From NCBI RefSeq assembly GCF_016924775.1, contig NZ_JAFFTD010000003.1, forward strand, positions 1 to 64,000: a stretch of DNA of 64,000 bases, given 5' to 3'. The notes under the pieces are model-generated. The model was not told the origin of the DNA, did no database searches, and worked only from the letters and a program-made list of their open reading frames with translations. This document shows positions 1-11,146 of this stretch, one piece after another. The translations under genes and the position numbers were made by a program. This stretch comes from [Mycoplasma] gypis (GTDB lineage Bacteria > Bacillota_I > Bacilli_A > Mycoplasmatales > Metamycoplasmataceae). Position 1 is the stretch's first letter. Each line of letters starts with the position of its first letter.

Positions 1-593
1 ATATCATAAGCAGGCGATGTTATACCTACAAAATCTGAATATGAAAAACCGTATTGATATGAAGATAAGTGATTAACGAAATCACCTTTTTCAATTTTTT
101 TATAGTTTTTAATTGTTATTTCACTAGTGTGAATATCTAAATTTCTTGGAATCATCCCATCTCTTTTAAAGGTGGATAAAATTTGTAATTCCGGATGCCC
201 TTTATCCGAAATAAAATCAAAAATGTTGGAAAAATTATCATTTTTTCAATTTTCTTTATACTCTCTAAATCTTATTTTAGGAGCATTATTATTTTTTATA
301 TTATTGTGTGAACCATTTAAAAAAGAATTATAGTCTTGAGTATCTTTATCAGTATTTAGGAGTACTAATTCAGTACTTTCTAAGTAACTGTTTTTTGTGT
401 TTCTAGATACTAAAAATCTGTAGTTTTCATGATCACGAAGATTGCTTATTATTTGGCATCTAATATATATATATATATTAGATGTGGTATCTTGGTTTAG
501 AAAGGAATCATTTATAAGTTTAAAATTAGCAAAGGTGTCTTGATTTTTGCTTATTGTATTATCAATTGTTAAAATTGTTTTTTCCTTATTCAT
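1..593 (-). CDS. hsdS: Type I restriction-modification specificity subunit HsdS (partial, 3' end outside window)
   Basis: The reading frame starts at 593 and runs off the left edge, passing a TGA (Trp) near 246. From about residue 105 it shows the usual start of an HsdS half, PKIRF followed by a Trp, and then a target-recognition-domain pattern with an I-L-S-T-F segment, GMIPRN, a KKIEKGDFV block and FVGITSPAYD. HsdS gives a type I restriction-modification complex its DNA sequence specificity. The first 100 or so residues are not typical of HsdS and contain SNIYIYIR, encoded by an (AT)8 tract. A minus-strand TATAAT at 620-615 lies just after the polC terminator, so the gene probably has its own promoter. 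No hsdM or hsdR is visible. The family call is good; the true start is uncertain. Confidence 0.75.
457..484. repeat. Perfect 28-bp palindrome containing (AT)8 inside hsdS
   Basis: CATCTA, eight AT units (463-478), then TAGATG: a perfect palindrome and a dinucleotide microsatellite near codon 39 of the hsdS frame. Gain or loss of one unit would shift the frame, so it could act as a slipped-strand on/off switch. Confidence 0.9.
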
Positions 594-630
594 AATTGCT
601 TACCACAATTATTAATTATAAGGAATATTA

Positions 631-651
631 AAAAAATCCCGCACGGGATTT
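631..651 (-). terminator. Terminator after polC
   Basis: The inverted repeat AAATCCCG / CGGGATTT (634-641 and 644-651, 2-nt loop) is followed on the minus strand by a short T-run. It lies just downstream of the polC stop codon and separates polC from hsdS. Confidence 0.8.
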
Positions 652-661
652 TTGAAAATTA

Positions 662-3600
662 TTAAAAGAGACTGATATTGTTATTTTCATCAAGATCGTC
701 TAAAACACCTAATTGGTTTAAGTTTTCTAGAATACGACTATTAATTGTTGTTCGATCCAATAAATCTTCAACAGATAAAAATTCGTCTTGTTCTCTAGCT
801 TCAACAATAGATTCAGCCACTGTTAAACCTAGGGAATCAACAACTATGAAAGGAGGTATTAAGGCTTTTTGTTTATAATCAACTTTTCATTCTTTAGCAA
901 GAGATTTTTCTAAAGAAACATTAGTTATCTTAAATCCACGAGCATACAGCTCTTGGGCAATTTCTAAACCATCTAGAGAGTTTTCTTCTTTAGTTGTTGC
1001 TTGCTTTTGTTTAATCATTTTGTGTAATTGAACAATTCTGTTATCAATTACTTCTTTACCTGCTGAAAGGGTTTGAATTTCATTCGTGTCTGTACGAGTT
1101 GTAAAATAGGTTGCATAATATTCTAGCGGATAATAAAGTTTAAATCAAGCAATTCTTCAAGCCATAATGACATAAGCAGTAGCGTGGGCTTTCGGGAACA
1201 TATACTTAATTTTCTTTAAAGATTGAATATATCAGTCAGGAACTTTATTTTCTTGAAGAAGTTTTTCTTCATCTTCAGTAAGACCCTTACCTTTTCTAAC
1301 TTTTTCCATGATGTCAAAACTTTTCTTAGGTTCAACGCCATATGACATTAAAGCAATCATAATATCGTCACGACAACATACTAATTGAGACAAGCTAAAA
1401 CCATATTTTTTAATTAATTCTTCCGCGTTACCAGTTCAAACGTCTGTACCGTGACTAAGTCCTGAAAGTGAAATTAAATCAGAAAATTTTTTAGCTTTGG
1501 CTGATTGTAACATTCGACGAACAAACTGTGTACCAAATTCCGGAAGACCTTTAGCGCCTGTAGTTTCGTTATAAATATCTTCAGGACTGATTCCCATCGA
1601 AGCTGTTGATGAGAATAATTCAATAACTTTAGAATCAGATTTAGGAATATCCTTAACCTTTACTTTTGTTAGTCTCTCTAACATTCTAATCGCAGTTGGA
1701 TCATCGTGTCCTAGAATATCAAGTTTTAGCAAGTTGTCATGAATCGAGTGGAAATCAAAGTGGGTTGTTTTTCAATCACTTTGAGTATCATTTGCTGGGT
1801 AATTAATCGGAGTAAAGTCTTCAACATCAAATTCTTTAGGAACAATAATAATTCCCCCAGGGTGTTGACCTGTTGTTCTTTTGACTCCTGTTGACTTAGA
1901 AGCCAAGAAATCAATATATGTTGTTGAGAAGGGGAATGATTCTGGGTTTACAATTTCATTATATTTTTTAGCAAATCCAAAGGCTGTTTTGTTAGCGACA
2001 GTTGAAATAGTTCCGGCTCTGAATGTGTGTGTTTCTCCAAAGAGTTCACGAATATAGTTATGAATTTGTGATTGGTTTTCACCAGAGAAGTTTAAATCAA
2101 TATCAGGAACTTTATCAGCGTTAAATCCCAAAAATGTTTCGAATGGAATTGCATGTCCATCCTTAATCATTTCGACGTTACATTTTGGACAAATTTTATC
2201 AGGCAAGTCTCAACCGCTTGAAACTTCCGCTGTGGGTTCAAACATTTCAAACATTTTACATTTTGGACATAAGTAGTGTGGGTTAAGAGGGTTAACCTCA
2301 GAAATACCTGAAAGGTTAGCAACAAGTGAAGATCCAACACTTCCCCGGCTACCAACAACATATCCATCATCGTTAGATTTTTTAACTAGTTTATGACTGA
2401 TTCAATAAATAACACTATAACCATTTTCAGAAATAGGTTTAAGCTCTCTTACAATCCGTTTTTCAATGACTTCTGGAAGTTTATCTCCATATCTTTCGTA
2501 AGCAGTTTTATAAACTAAGTCACGAAGCTTGTTAGTACTATCATCAAAAATTGGTTTAAATAGTTCTTTTTTAATTACTTCAACTTTTTCAATCTGATCA
2601 GCAATTAAATGAGTGTTATCAATAACAATTTCTTTAATTAGTTTTTCATCACCTAAGAATTCAAATTCTTTTAGCATTTCTTTTGTTGTTTTGTAATTTA
2701 AAACCGGGTAATGATCAGAAGAATTTGTTTTATCTCTAAAGTTGTATAGTCAGTGTTTTTTGGCTCCAATTCCATCTGCAAAAATATAAACGTTTTGAAC
2801 AATTTTTTCAATCTCGTCGATATATCTTGCATCAGAAACAGCAACACAAGGAATATTGTATTTTTTAGCTAGTTCAATTACAAAAAGATAAGCTTCTTCA
2901 ATATCTTTTTGTGTTAATTCACCACGTTTAATTTTGTAGTTATATGTGGAAATAGGCGCAAATTCAATATAGTCATAAGTTTGAATCTGCTTTTCAATAT
3001 CTTCAAAACAACCAGTAAAGACAGTATTTCAAAAATAAGAAAGGTGTGTTGAGGTTCCAATTAAAATATCGTCATTTTTCTTTAGATCTTCAAGAAAAAC
3101 TCTTAATCCATTATGATAATCTTCAGTACTTGCTTTTGAGATGATTTTAAATAATTTCTTTAGTCCGGCTTGATTTTTAGCTAGCAATCTTACTTCATAT
3201 GAGAATTTTTTCTTATAGAATAAGGGATCTATATAATCACGTAACTGTTGTGAAGTAAATATTTTTAATTCTTTTTTAAGCATTGCGATCATTCTTATTC
3301 AAACATCACCCAAAACATTAGCATCTTGGTCAGCACGGTGAGCCTTAGCTTCATCATAAAGAACATCTAATTTTTTAGCCACTGATCCCAATCTAAATTT
3401 TGAATAGTAAGGGAATAAAAGTCTTGCAACATTCATGGTGTCAATAGCCTTAATTGTAATATCAGGCATATTCATTTTCTTAAAGAATTGTTTTGAGTGA
3501 CTAATATCGAAATTAGCATTGTGAGCTACTGCCACACCACTTGAAAGAAGACTATGAATTTTTTGTGCAGCTTCTTCTCTTGAAATACCTTTTTCATTTA

Positions 3601-4990
3601 ACATTTCATTAGTAATACCAGTAAAATCTGTAGTTCAAGCACTAACTGGTTTATCTTGTTTAATGAAAAATTGAATTCTTTCGGTAACAACACTATTTTC
3701 AATAACAACAGCCCCAAATTCAATAATTTCGTCAAATACTGGACTTAGTCCGCTTGTTTCTAAGTCAAAGACAATATAACGTTGTTTATCTAATTCATAA
3801 TCACCTGGGCCAATAACTGATTCATTATCTTTAGTTATTGCTGAAAGAGTTGCTCCAAAGATTGGTTTTAAATCATCGAGTTTTTTAGTATTATTATAAA
3901 ATTCAGGGAATCCTTGAACACCGTCAGTATCACAAATGGCTAAAGCTTTATGACCATATCTTCTTGCGGTTTCAATATAGTCTGTTGCTGACACAACTCC
4001 ATCTTGAGTAGACATGTTTGTTCTCAGTGCTAATTCTACCCTTTTATACTCTGAATCATCGATTTTATTATGTCAAAGTGGTGGACATTCTTCAATAACG
4101 TTTGCTCTTAAAATTTTTCTTTTTAGATAGTTATCCTGTTCTAATGTTCCTTTAACAGTAACAAATTGATTTTCTTTAAATTTATTATCATAGTTAAAAG
4201 CTTTTACAGTAATAGCCTCAGTAAAATCACTGATGATAAAAGTAAGAATTTTAAAGTCTGCTTTTAGTTGTCTTTCTTCAATATTGACAATTTGACCACT
4301 TACCTCAACATTGGGTTCAAATTCACCTTCTGCTTCTTTTAAAGTGATTTTTTTATAATCTTTAGCTGATGAACGGCGATAAGTTTTTGTTTCAAAAGTT
4401 TTTGGTGCACTCGGCTTGGGTGCCGGCTGGTCTTTAAAGTCTTGAATAGCCTGCGCAACAAGCTGAGCATTTTTTCGTGTTGTAGGTTTATTTCAAACCA
4501 TTTTTAAAAGCAAGTGTTCAAAACCACAAGCATCAATGTAATAATTTATTTTTTGTTCGTGTTTACGAATCTGTTCTAAAAATTGTTTTGATTCAGAAGT
4601 AATTGTTAAATAAGCTGTGTCAACAATTTGAATATTTTTACGAGGAATAGTTCTTAAAAAACTAGCTAGTTCTGGATCTTCTTTATTTAAGAAAAAATCA
4701 AGATAATCCATGACAAGATTTTCATCATAGATTGTATAGCGTACAGAAAGACTAATTGTTACTTTGTATGGAAATTTTTTAGTAGCCGCAATAAATTGTT
4801 TAAACTCATTAATATCAATATGATGATCACACACAATATCAAGTTCAAGTTCTTGACTAATTTCGTTGTATGTTACTTTTTTGATACTGAACGAAACAAA
4901 ATTATATGTTGGTTCAAATCCACACTCTTGGCAAAAGGCTCAGAATCGTTTTTCAAATAATGAAATTTGTTCTTTAGTTAGCATAGACAT
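662..4990 (-). CDS. polC: DNA polymerase III subunit alpha, PolC type
   Basis: About 1442 residues, the usual length for PolC, read through many TGA (Trp) codons in one unbroken frame. It is the replicative polymerase of low-GC Gram-positives and mollicutes, with its own 3'-5' exonuclease. In order: an N-terminal domain, an OB-like segment, the first PHP part ([19 protein letters not shown]), a DEDDh exonuclease domain beginning VFDLETSGL with a later HNANFD motif, the rest of PHP, and the polymerase domain with GSRGSVGSS, two CPKC zinc-binding pairs and PDIDLNFSG carrying catalytic aspartates. The start can be 4990 or 4984, both ATG. Both overlap the cdsA stop, suggesting translational coupling. 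It is the last gene of the ftsY-ylxM-pyrH-frr-cdsA-polC unit. Confidence 0.98.
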
Positions 4991-5918
4991 AAATTAAACT
5001 AAAAACTATTGTTAAAACTGAAACACTGTCGAAACGATCCATAATACCTCCGTGTCCTGGAATAAGATTACTGAAGTCTTTTATTTTTAAAACTCTTTTA
5101 AATAATGAATAAAGTAAGTCACCTAAAATGGTTACAATTGGTAGAAAAATAACTGCAGTTACTATCGCTAAATTAGAACTAAAAATTGTTGTGTATGAGT
5201 TGTTTGTTCAATTGCTTAGAGATGTCGCTAAAAAAACTACAATCATTCCAAAAAGCACTGATATAATTGCACCTTCTCAGGTTTTTTTAGGGCTTATTCT
5301 TGGTGCAAATTTACGTTTAATAAATTTTTGCCCAAGTGCCATTCCACCAAGCATTGCGCTTGTATCAACTGAGATAGCTATTAATTCTATTGCTAATAAA
5401 ATATAGATATTATAAATGTTAATAATAAATAAGATTTTTGTAAATAAGGGAATTATTATTGTTACTGTAATTGCGATTAGGAGTTCTTTTCAAACTAGAT
5501 GTTTATAACTTAAAATTGCTGCTACAATTAAACAAATTACACTAGCCACTCAATTAATCATTGACAACGAATTAATTGTTGGACTAAAAGCATAAAGTTT
5601 AATTGCATTCGCTAACGAATCGCCTGCAAGTGAAATTGTATGTGGTAAATCACTTGTTGTTACAAACATATAACGAAGTTGCTGATCAATGGGCATTAAG
5701 AAACTTAATCCAATTCCAAACAGTGCAAACACTTTGGAAAACGGATTTCAGTTTAAATGTTTAATAATTTCAAAGCTTGCTCAGAGTGTGAAAAGAAAAT
5801 AAAAACAAAAGCCTATTATCCTTCCTGGAAATAAGCCATAGTAAGTTATGAAAATGAATGGTATTAATACCACAAATAAAATGGTGGCACTAATTGAACG
5901 TTTTAATAAATTTTTCAT
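4974..5918 (-). CDS. cdsA: Phosphatidate cytidylyltransferase
   Basis: A 314-residue polytopic membrane enzyme that makes CDP-diacylglycerol from phosphatidic acid and CTP, the precursor of anionic phospholipids. The C-terminal part carries the CDP-diglyceride synthetase signature S-x3-KR-x3-IKD-F-S-x2[13 protein letters not shown], and a KKTWEG motif lies upstream. Several hydrophobic segments cover the N-terminal half. The gene begins 8 nt after the frr stop and its end overlaps the polC start. The frr-cdsA linkage is common in bacteria. Confidence 0.96.
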
Positions 5919-5926
5919 ACAAACAA

Positions 5927-6478
5927 CTAAATTGTCATTAAATCTTTTTCTTTTTCTTCTGACATTTTGTTAATAATTTCAATATTTTTGTCAACTTGTT
6001 TTTGCACTGCATCTAAATAGTGTTTTTGTAAGTCTTCACTTAGTTCAGAATCAGCTTTAATAGCTTTATTAACATCTTGACGAGCTTGACGAATTCCTAC
6101 TCTTGCTTGTTCAGTTAAACCATTTAATTGTTTAACCATTTCTTTACGTTTTTCTGTTGTCATTGCAGGGTATGACAGTCTTATTTGATTTCCTTCGTTT
6201 GAAATTGAAACTGGTAAGTGGTAATCTTTAATTGCTTTTTCAATATCTTTTATTGAACCAACATCATAAGGTTTTACCAAAAGTTGTAATGCTGAAGCAA
6301 CACTAACTGCAGCAATTTCGTCTAGATTCATCATTGAGTCGTAATAGTTTACTTTGATTTTGTTAACTAATCCTGGGTTTGCTCTACCAACAGCTACTTT
6401 TGACATTTGGACATCAAAATTGTTAATTGCTTTTTGACTTTCTTCTTCTAATTGCATTAAATATAAATCTAATTCCAT
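5927..6478 (-). CDS. frr: Ribosome recycling factor
   Basis: 183 residues, the normal length for RRF, which with EF-G splits post-termination ribosomes. Family features include KVAVGRANPGLVNKIKVNYY near residues 26-45, the internal NEGNQIRLSYPAMTTEKRKE block and the charged coiled-coil C-terminus. An AGGAG motif lies close upstream of the ATG at 6478. It sits 11 nt after pyrH and 8 nt before cdsA in one operon, the widespread pyrH-frr-cdsA order. Confidence 0.98.
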   Translation of the reverse strand: MELDLYLMQLEEESQKAINNFDVQMSKVAVGRANPGLVNKIKVNYYDSMMNLDEIAAVSVASALQLLVKPYDVGSIKDIEKAIKDYHLPVSISNEGNQIRLSYPAMTTEKRKEMVKQLNGLTEQARVGIRQARQDVNKAIKADSELSEDLQKHYLDAVQKQVDKNIEIINKMSEEKEKDLMTI

Positions 6479-6489
6479 AAAACTCCTTT

Positions 6490-7206
6490 TTATTTATGTA
6501 CTCTCGTACTTTTGATTTCTGAATTAAGTGCTCTAATTAAAGAGTCTTCTTCATTAATATTAAAGATTAATAATTCTATGTTATTATCTTTAGCCATTGA
6601 TACTGCTGTTTGATCCATAACTCTTAAATCTAATTCAAGAATTTTATCATAAGTAATTTCTTCAAAACGTTTTGCGTTTGGATTAACTTTAGGATCTGAA
6701 TCATAAATTCCTTCAACATTATTTTTACCCATTAAGATTGCATCAGCTTCAATTTCTGAAGCAAAAAGTGTTGAAGCTGTATCGGTTGTAAAGAAGGGAC
6801 GTCCTGTTCCTCCAGCAAAAATAACAACTTCACCGTCTTGCAGATATTTTTTCGCTCTTTCGTTAACATACACTTCACACACTTTTGGATCCATTGTTAA
6901 AGAAGATAAAACACGACATTGTAGTCCATTGTTTTCAAACCCCGATTGTAAGGCTAAAGCATTCATTGTTGTTGCAAGCATTCCGATGTAATCAGCTCTA
7001 ACACGGTTAATTCCGTTTTTTTCGGCACTGGTTCCTCTTCAGAAGTTTCCACCACCAACAACAATTGCAACCTCTACTCCTTGTGAAGTAATTTGTTTTA
7101 GTTGGGTTGCAAATTTTTTCACTAACTCGTAATCGATAGCAAGTGATTTTTGTTTATTAGCTAATCCTTCTCCTGATAATTTAATTAAAACTCGTTTGTA
7201 TTCCAT
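6490..7206 (-). CDS. pyrH: UMP kinase
   Basis: 238 residues, typical for bacterial UMP kinase, which phosphorylates UMP to UDP with ATP. The N-terminus carries the amino-acid-kinase pattern KRVLIKLSGEGL and a glycine-rich VVGGGNFWRG in which the W is TGA. VIFAGGTGRPFFTTDTAS and the aspartate-rich ILMGKNNVEGIYDSDPK follow. The start at 7206 is supported by AAGGAG about 8 nt upstream. It lies between ylxM (46 nt upstream) and frr. Confidence 0.98.
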
Positions 7207-7252
7207 TTATTGGGTCTCCTTATTAATTATTAATAATTAATCTATTCTAATA

Positions 7253-7504
7253 TTATATATTTTCATCGTTAATTTTTTTCGCAATGTTTTGTAATTTTAG
7301 TTTACCTTTCTTTACGGCATCAAAAGCTCCGCTTCTTGTCATTGCTAATTCTGATCCAATTTCTGAAAAAGATAAGTCTTCAAAAAGATGTAAATAAAGT
7401 GCTTGTTTTTGAGAACGCGGTAATAAATCTTGATATTTTTCAAATAAATTTATTATCAGTTCTCTTTCTTGTAATAATTCTTCATCACTTTTTTTATTCA
7501 TCAC
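7253..7504 (-). CDS. ylxM: YlxM family helix-turn-helix protein
   Basis: A small protein of 82-83 residues matching the YlxM/UPF0122 family, which has a sigma-factor region-4-like helix-turn-helix and is encoded with SRP-pathway genes. The LPRSQKQALYLHLFEDLSFSEIG segment and the following TRSGAFDAVKKGK recognition-helix region are clear. The start is GTG at 7504 or ATG at 7501. Both overlap the 3' end of ftsY, so the genes are co-translated. Its exact role is not settled; genetic linkage to SRP components is the main clue. Confidence 0.92.
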   Translation of the reverse strand: MMNKKSDEELLQERELIINLFEKYQDLLPRSQKQALYLHLFEDLSFSEIGSELAMTRSGAFDAVKKGKLKLQNIAKKINDENI

Positions 7505-8540
7505 TTAATCCTTTAGTTAGTGCATATATAAAATTATCTAAATCAAATTCTTGTAGGTCGTCAACTTTTTCACCTAGTCCTATAAATTTAACGTTTGTTC
7601 CTATCTCGTCACGAATGGTTAAAATAATTCCACCTTTAGATGTTCCATCCATTTTTGTTAAAACAATTCCTGTAAGTGGGGTTGATTCTCCAAATATTTT
7701 AGCTTGGCTAATCCCGTTTTGTCCTGTGGTTGCGTCAATAACAAGCAGTGTTTCGTGGGGCGCGTTTTCAATTTTTGAAGAAATTACACGATTCATTTTT
7801 GATAATTCGTTCATTAAGTTAACTTTGTTTTGTAGTCTTCCTGCTGTGTCTACTAATAAAACATCATAATTTTCATTGATTGCTTTTTCACAAGCTCTAA
7901 AAGTAACTGCGGCTGGATCAGTTTCATTATTATTTGGCTTTACCAAATCAATATTTGTTCTCGAAGCTCACACTTCTAATTGCTCTACTGCTGCAGCTCT
8001 AAAGGTGTCTCCTGCTGCCACAAGAACCTTATAACCTTCATTTTTTAATTTATTTGCAATTTTCACAACTGATGTTGTTTTACCAGTACCATTAACTCCT
8101 ACCATTAAAATTACATTTAAACGTCCTTTTTCAATATTTAATGTTGTGTTAACGATTGAATTAGAAGTATAAATTGTGAATAATTTATCAGCAATTATTT
8201 CTTTAATTAATTTAGGATCTTCAATATTTTCGTTTTTTACTTCTCTTTTGATTTCTTCAATAATGATATTAACTAATTTAACACTGATATCAGACATTAT
8301 TAGAATTTCTTCTAACTCTTCAAAAAAATCTTCATCAATCTTATTATGTTGATTTTCCAAAGAACGTATCATTTCGCTGAATGAGTTATTAGATTTTGAA
8401 AGTCCCGCAATATATGTTTCAGTCTTTTTGTTTTTTTGAATTTCTTTTAATTTCTCTTTTTCAATGTTTTTTTCAATTTGTTCAACTTTGTTGTCTTTTG
8501 AATTAAATATTCTATCCTTTAATGATTTAAAAAAGCCCAT
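7494..8540 (-). CDS. ftsY: Signal recognition particle receptor FtsY
   Basis: 348 residues. A charged N-terminal region rich in K and E is followed by the NG domain of SRP GTPases. Visible motifs are GVNGTGKTT (G1), [23 protein letters not shown] (G3), [10 protein letters not shown] (G4) and [13 protein letters not shown] (G5). FtsY docks ribosome-SRP complexes at the membrane for co-translational insertion. The ATG at 8540 is preceded by GGGGAAAATA. It opens the minus-strand operon, and its last 11 nt overlap ylxM. Confidence 0.98.
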
Positions 8541-8841
8541 TATTTTCCCCTTAAATTTTGATTTTTATTTATTTTTTTGTTTTGTGAGTGGAAGTAACTT
8601 TAAATTCTTATATACTTCTTCATATGTTAACAATTTATTGCTCATAAAAAAGAATTTTTAACAAAAAAGACTTCTTTTTTATCAAAACACTGGTTGAAAA
8701 CTTTAATAAATTACTTTTTTAATATAAGCAGTATATTTTTATCCTTGATTCCAATGAAAAAATTACTTAATTACACTAATTTAATTATATATATTTTTTA
8801 ATATAAATTTATTTATATTAAAATTAATGTTATGGAGTATT
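8541..8841. other. Divergent intergenic region between ftsY and uvrB
   Basis: About 300 bp of AT-rich DNA that must hold the divergent promoters of ftsY (minus) and uvrB (plus). Several TATAAT-like hexamers occur, but none stands out with a good -35. A 26-codon minus-strand ORF (8565-8645) has no convincing ribosome-binding site, so I do not call it a gene. Confidence 0.6.
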
Positions 8842-10839
8842 ATGAAACAAGAACAAAAAGAATTTAAATTAGTCGCAAATTATGCGCCCACAGGAGACCA
8901 ACCACAAGCTATTGAACAAATTGTAAACAACTTAAATAATGGAGTTGAAAATCAAGTGCTTTTAGGGGTAACTGGTAGTGGAAAAACATTTACAATTGCA
9001 AATGTTATTCAAAAAATCAATCGTCCTTGCTTGGTTTTAAGTCACAATAAAACACTTGCTAGTCAGCTTTATAGTGAACTTAAATCTTTCTTCCCTGAAA
9101 ATAGAGTCGAATATTTTGTTTCATACTTTGACTATTATCGTCCTGAAGCATATCTTCCTTCAAGAGATATTTTTATTGATAAAACTTCTAAAAATAATAA
9201 AGAAATTGAAGCAATGCGCCATCGTTCAGTAAATGCACTATTGTTAAGAAGGGATACAATTGTTGTGGGTTCTGTCGCTTCAATTTATGGTGCTTTTAAC
9301 CCTGAAGAATATCAACAATCCTTTTTCCCACTTGAAGTAGGAATGACCATAAATAGACGTGATTTTATGATTAAATTGGTACACATGGGATTCAATCGTA
9401 ACCCACTAACACTCAACCGTGGAGACTTTAGTTTAAGAGGTGATGTCATCGAAATAGCACCATCTTGAACGGAAGAACATAATATTCGTATTGATTTCTT
9501 TGATGACGAAATTGAACAAATTTCTACGATTCACCCAATTTCGAGAAACGTTATTAAAACATTTAAAACATTTACAATTTTCCCTGCTAGCGCTTATACA
9601 ACCAGTCCAGATACAACTAAGCGTGTTGTGGAACAAATTAAGATTGAATTAGAACAACGTCTTAGTGTTTTTGAAAAAGAAAAAAAACTTTTAGAATATC
9701 AAAGATTAAAAGAAAGAGTTAATAATGATATTGACTCACTTTCTGAATTTGGATACGTTAATGGAATTGAAAACTATTCAAGATATATTGATGGTCGTGA
9801 AGCAGGTGAAAGACCTTATACATTATTGGACTATTTACCCAAAGATGCTGTCATCTTTATTGATGAAAGCCACATAATGGTTCCGCAATTGAATGGAATG
9901 TATAATGGTGATCGTTCAAGAAAAGAAACTTTGGTAGAATATGGTTTCAGATTACCGTCAGCTTTAGATAATAGACCATTAAAATTTCATGAATTTGAAG
10001 AATATGACTTTCAAAAGGTGTTTATTTCAGCAACACCTGGTGAATATGAAATAAATAAAACCGATGGTGAAGTTATTACCCAATACATTCGTCCAACTGG
10101 ACTTCTGGACCCAATCATCGAAATAAAGCCAACTCAATATCAAATGGATGATATTTTTGACCAACTCGCTATTCAAAAGAAAAATGGTGATAGGACATTA
10201 ATTTTAACCACAACAAAACGTAATGCTGAAGAATTATCCAAATTTTTAACCTCTAAAAATATCAAAGTATCCTATATTCATTCAGAGTTCAATACGTTTG
10301 AAAGAAACACAATCTTAAGAAAATTGCGTAAGGGTATTTATGATGTTGTTATCGGAATTAATTTATTAAGAGAAGGAATAGATTTACCAGAAGTAAGTCT
10401 TATTTGTGTCCTTGATGCTGACAAAGCTGGGTTTATGCGTAACACAACAAGTCTTATTCAAATTGTTGGTCGTGCCGCTAGAAATGATCACGGAAGAGTT
10501 ATTTTTTACGCCGATACAATATCAAAGGCAATGCAAGAGACAATTGATGATAATAAAATTAAAAGAGCTATTCAAATGGAATACAACCAAAAGCACAACA
10601 TCGTTCCTAAAACTATTATTAAACCAATAAATGACCCTATTGAAAATGAAGAGCTTTTAGAAGAAATTACTGAAAATATTGCAAAAACCAAAACAAAGAA
10701 AAATGTTACCGAAAGAGAAAAAATCTTTGACAAGTTGCGATCACAAATGCAAGAAGCTTCACAGAATCTTGATTTTGAAAAAGCAGCAAAAATAAGAGAC
10801 ATGATTTTAGAACTTGGTGGTGACTTAGAAAAGAATTAA
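8842..10839 (+). CDS. uvrB: Excinuclease ABC subunit B
   Basis: 665 residues, close to the usual UvrB length. UvrB is the damage-verifying helicase-like subunit of nucleotide excision repair. The Walker A motif GVTGSGKT lies near residues 42-49, the beta-hairpin region [12 protein letters not shown] follows, then [21 protein letters not shown] and a C-terminal UVR motif ([12 protein letters not shown]...FEKAAKIRD) that contacts UvrC. I chose the ATG at 8842 because GGAG lies just upstream; an ATG at 8827 would add five residues. The gene ends about 40 nt before the strong promoter of the structured RNA. Confidence 0.98.
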
Positions 10840-10875
10840 TTTTAAACACAAATCTAAAAATAATTAATATTTTGT

Positions 10876-10905
10876 TTGACAACTATTATTGGCAAACGAT
10901 ATAAT
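10876..10905 (+). promoter_or_regulatory. Strong consensus promoter for the structured RNA
   Basis: A perfect TTGACA (10876-10881) and perfect TATAAT (10900-10905) separated by 18 nt. This is the best sigma-70-type promoter I see in the window and resembles a stable-RNA promoter. Transcription should start near 10912. Confidence 0.88.
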
Positions 10906-10911
10906 ATATAT

Positions 10912-11146
10912 GATTTTAGTTAAAATCAAATGGATAACCTTGTACGATAGGGTGGTGGAGTTCGTATAAGAAGTGTTCACTTTTATATAAAGTTTAAGAA
11001 ATTAAACAAGCTCGAAGCGTTGAAGACGACAACGGAACAGAATGATTTTATATAAAAGAAAAGTCGGTTACCCACCACATTTAAATTTTTATCATTAGAT
11101 AAAAATTTAATTTGCCTTAAGTCAAGAATTCGTTCTTGACTTTTTT
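10912..11146 (+). ncRNA. Structured non-coding RNA of unknown family
   Basis: The segment between a consensus promoter and a strong terminator has no sizeable ORF but is rich in base pairing. GTGGTGG (10952-10958) pairs with CCACCAC (11072-11078). A 12-bp helix forms from CTTTTATATAAA (10980-10991) and TTTATATAAAAG (11047-11058). Inside it lie a hairpin GTTTAA-GAAA-TTAAAC (10992-11007) and a hairpin CGTTG-loop-CAACG (11018-11034). A 13-bp AT-rich hairpin (11081-11110) precedes the terminator. The large internal loop between the outer and 12-bp helices recalls 6S RNA topology, but I see no family signature. It lacks the RNase P GAGGAAAGTCC box, the SRP GGAAGCAGC-like tip and a tmRNA tRNA-like end. 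The RNA call is strong; its identity is open. Confidence 0.72.
11119..11146 (+). terminator. Rho-independent terminator of the structured RNA
   Basis: The perfect 10-bp stem AAGTCAAGAA / TTCTTGACTT has a TTCG tetraloop and continues into a T-run. Confidence 0.95.

Noticed and set aside
662-4990. polC appears broken into many ORF fragments
   Set aside because: All fragments share one minus-strand frame and are separated only by TGA, which encodes Trp here. There is no frameshift.
7336-7869. 177-codon plus-strand ORF over ftsY/ylxM
   Set aside because: It lies antisense to two well-recognised genes, has no ribosome-binding site and shows no family motifs.
8565-8645. 26-codon minus-strand ORF upstream of ftsY
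   Set aside because: No ribosome-binding site and no recognisable sequence; probably chance in the ftsY leader.
8541-8841. Replication origin in the AT-rich region near ftsY/uvrB
   Set aside because: No dnaA or dnaN nearby and no cluster of TTATCCACA-type boxes.
10912-11146. RNase P RNA (rnpB), suggested by ACAGAA and GAAAAGTC strings
   Set aside because: The two strings are in the wrong order and only about 15 nt apart, the RNA is too short, and the GAGGAAAGTCC box is absent.
10912-11146. SRP RNA or tmRNA
   Set aside because: No GGAAGCAGC-like SRP tip, no tRNA-like acceptor end and no tag reading frame with the expected layout.
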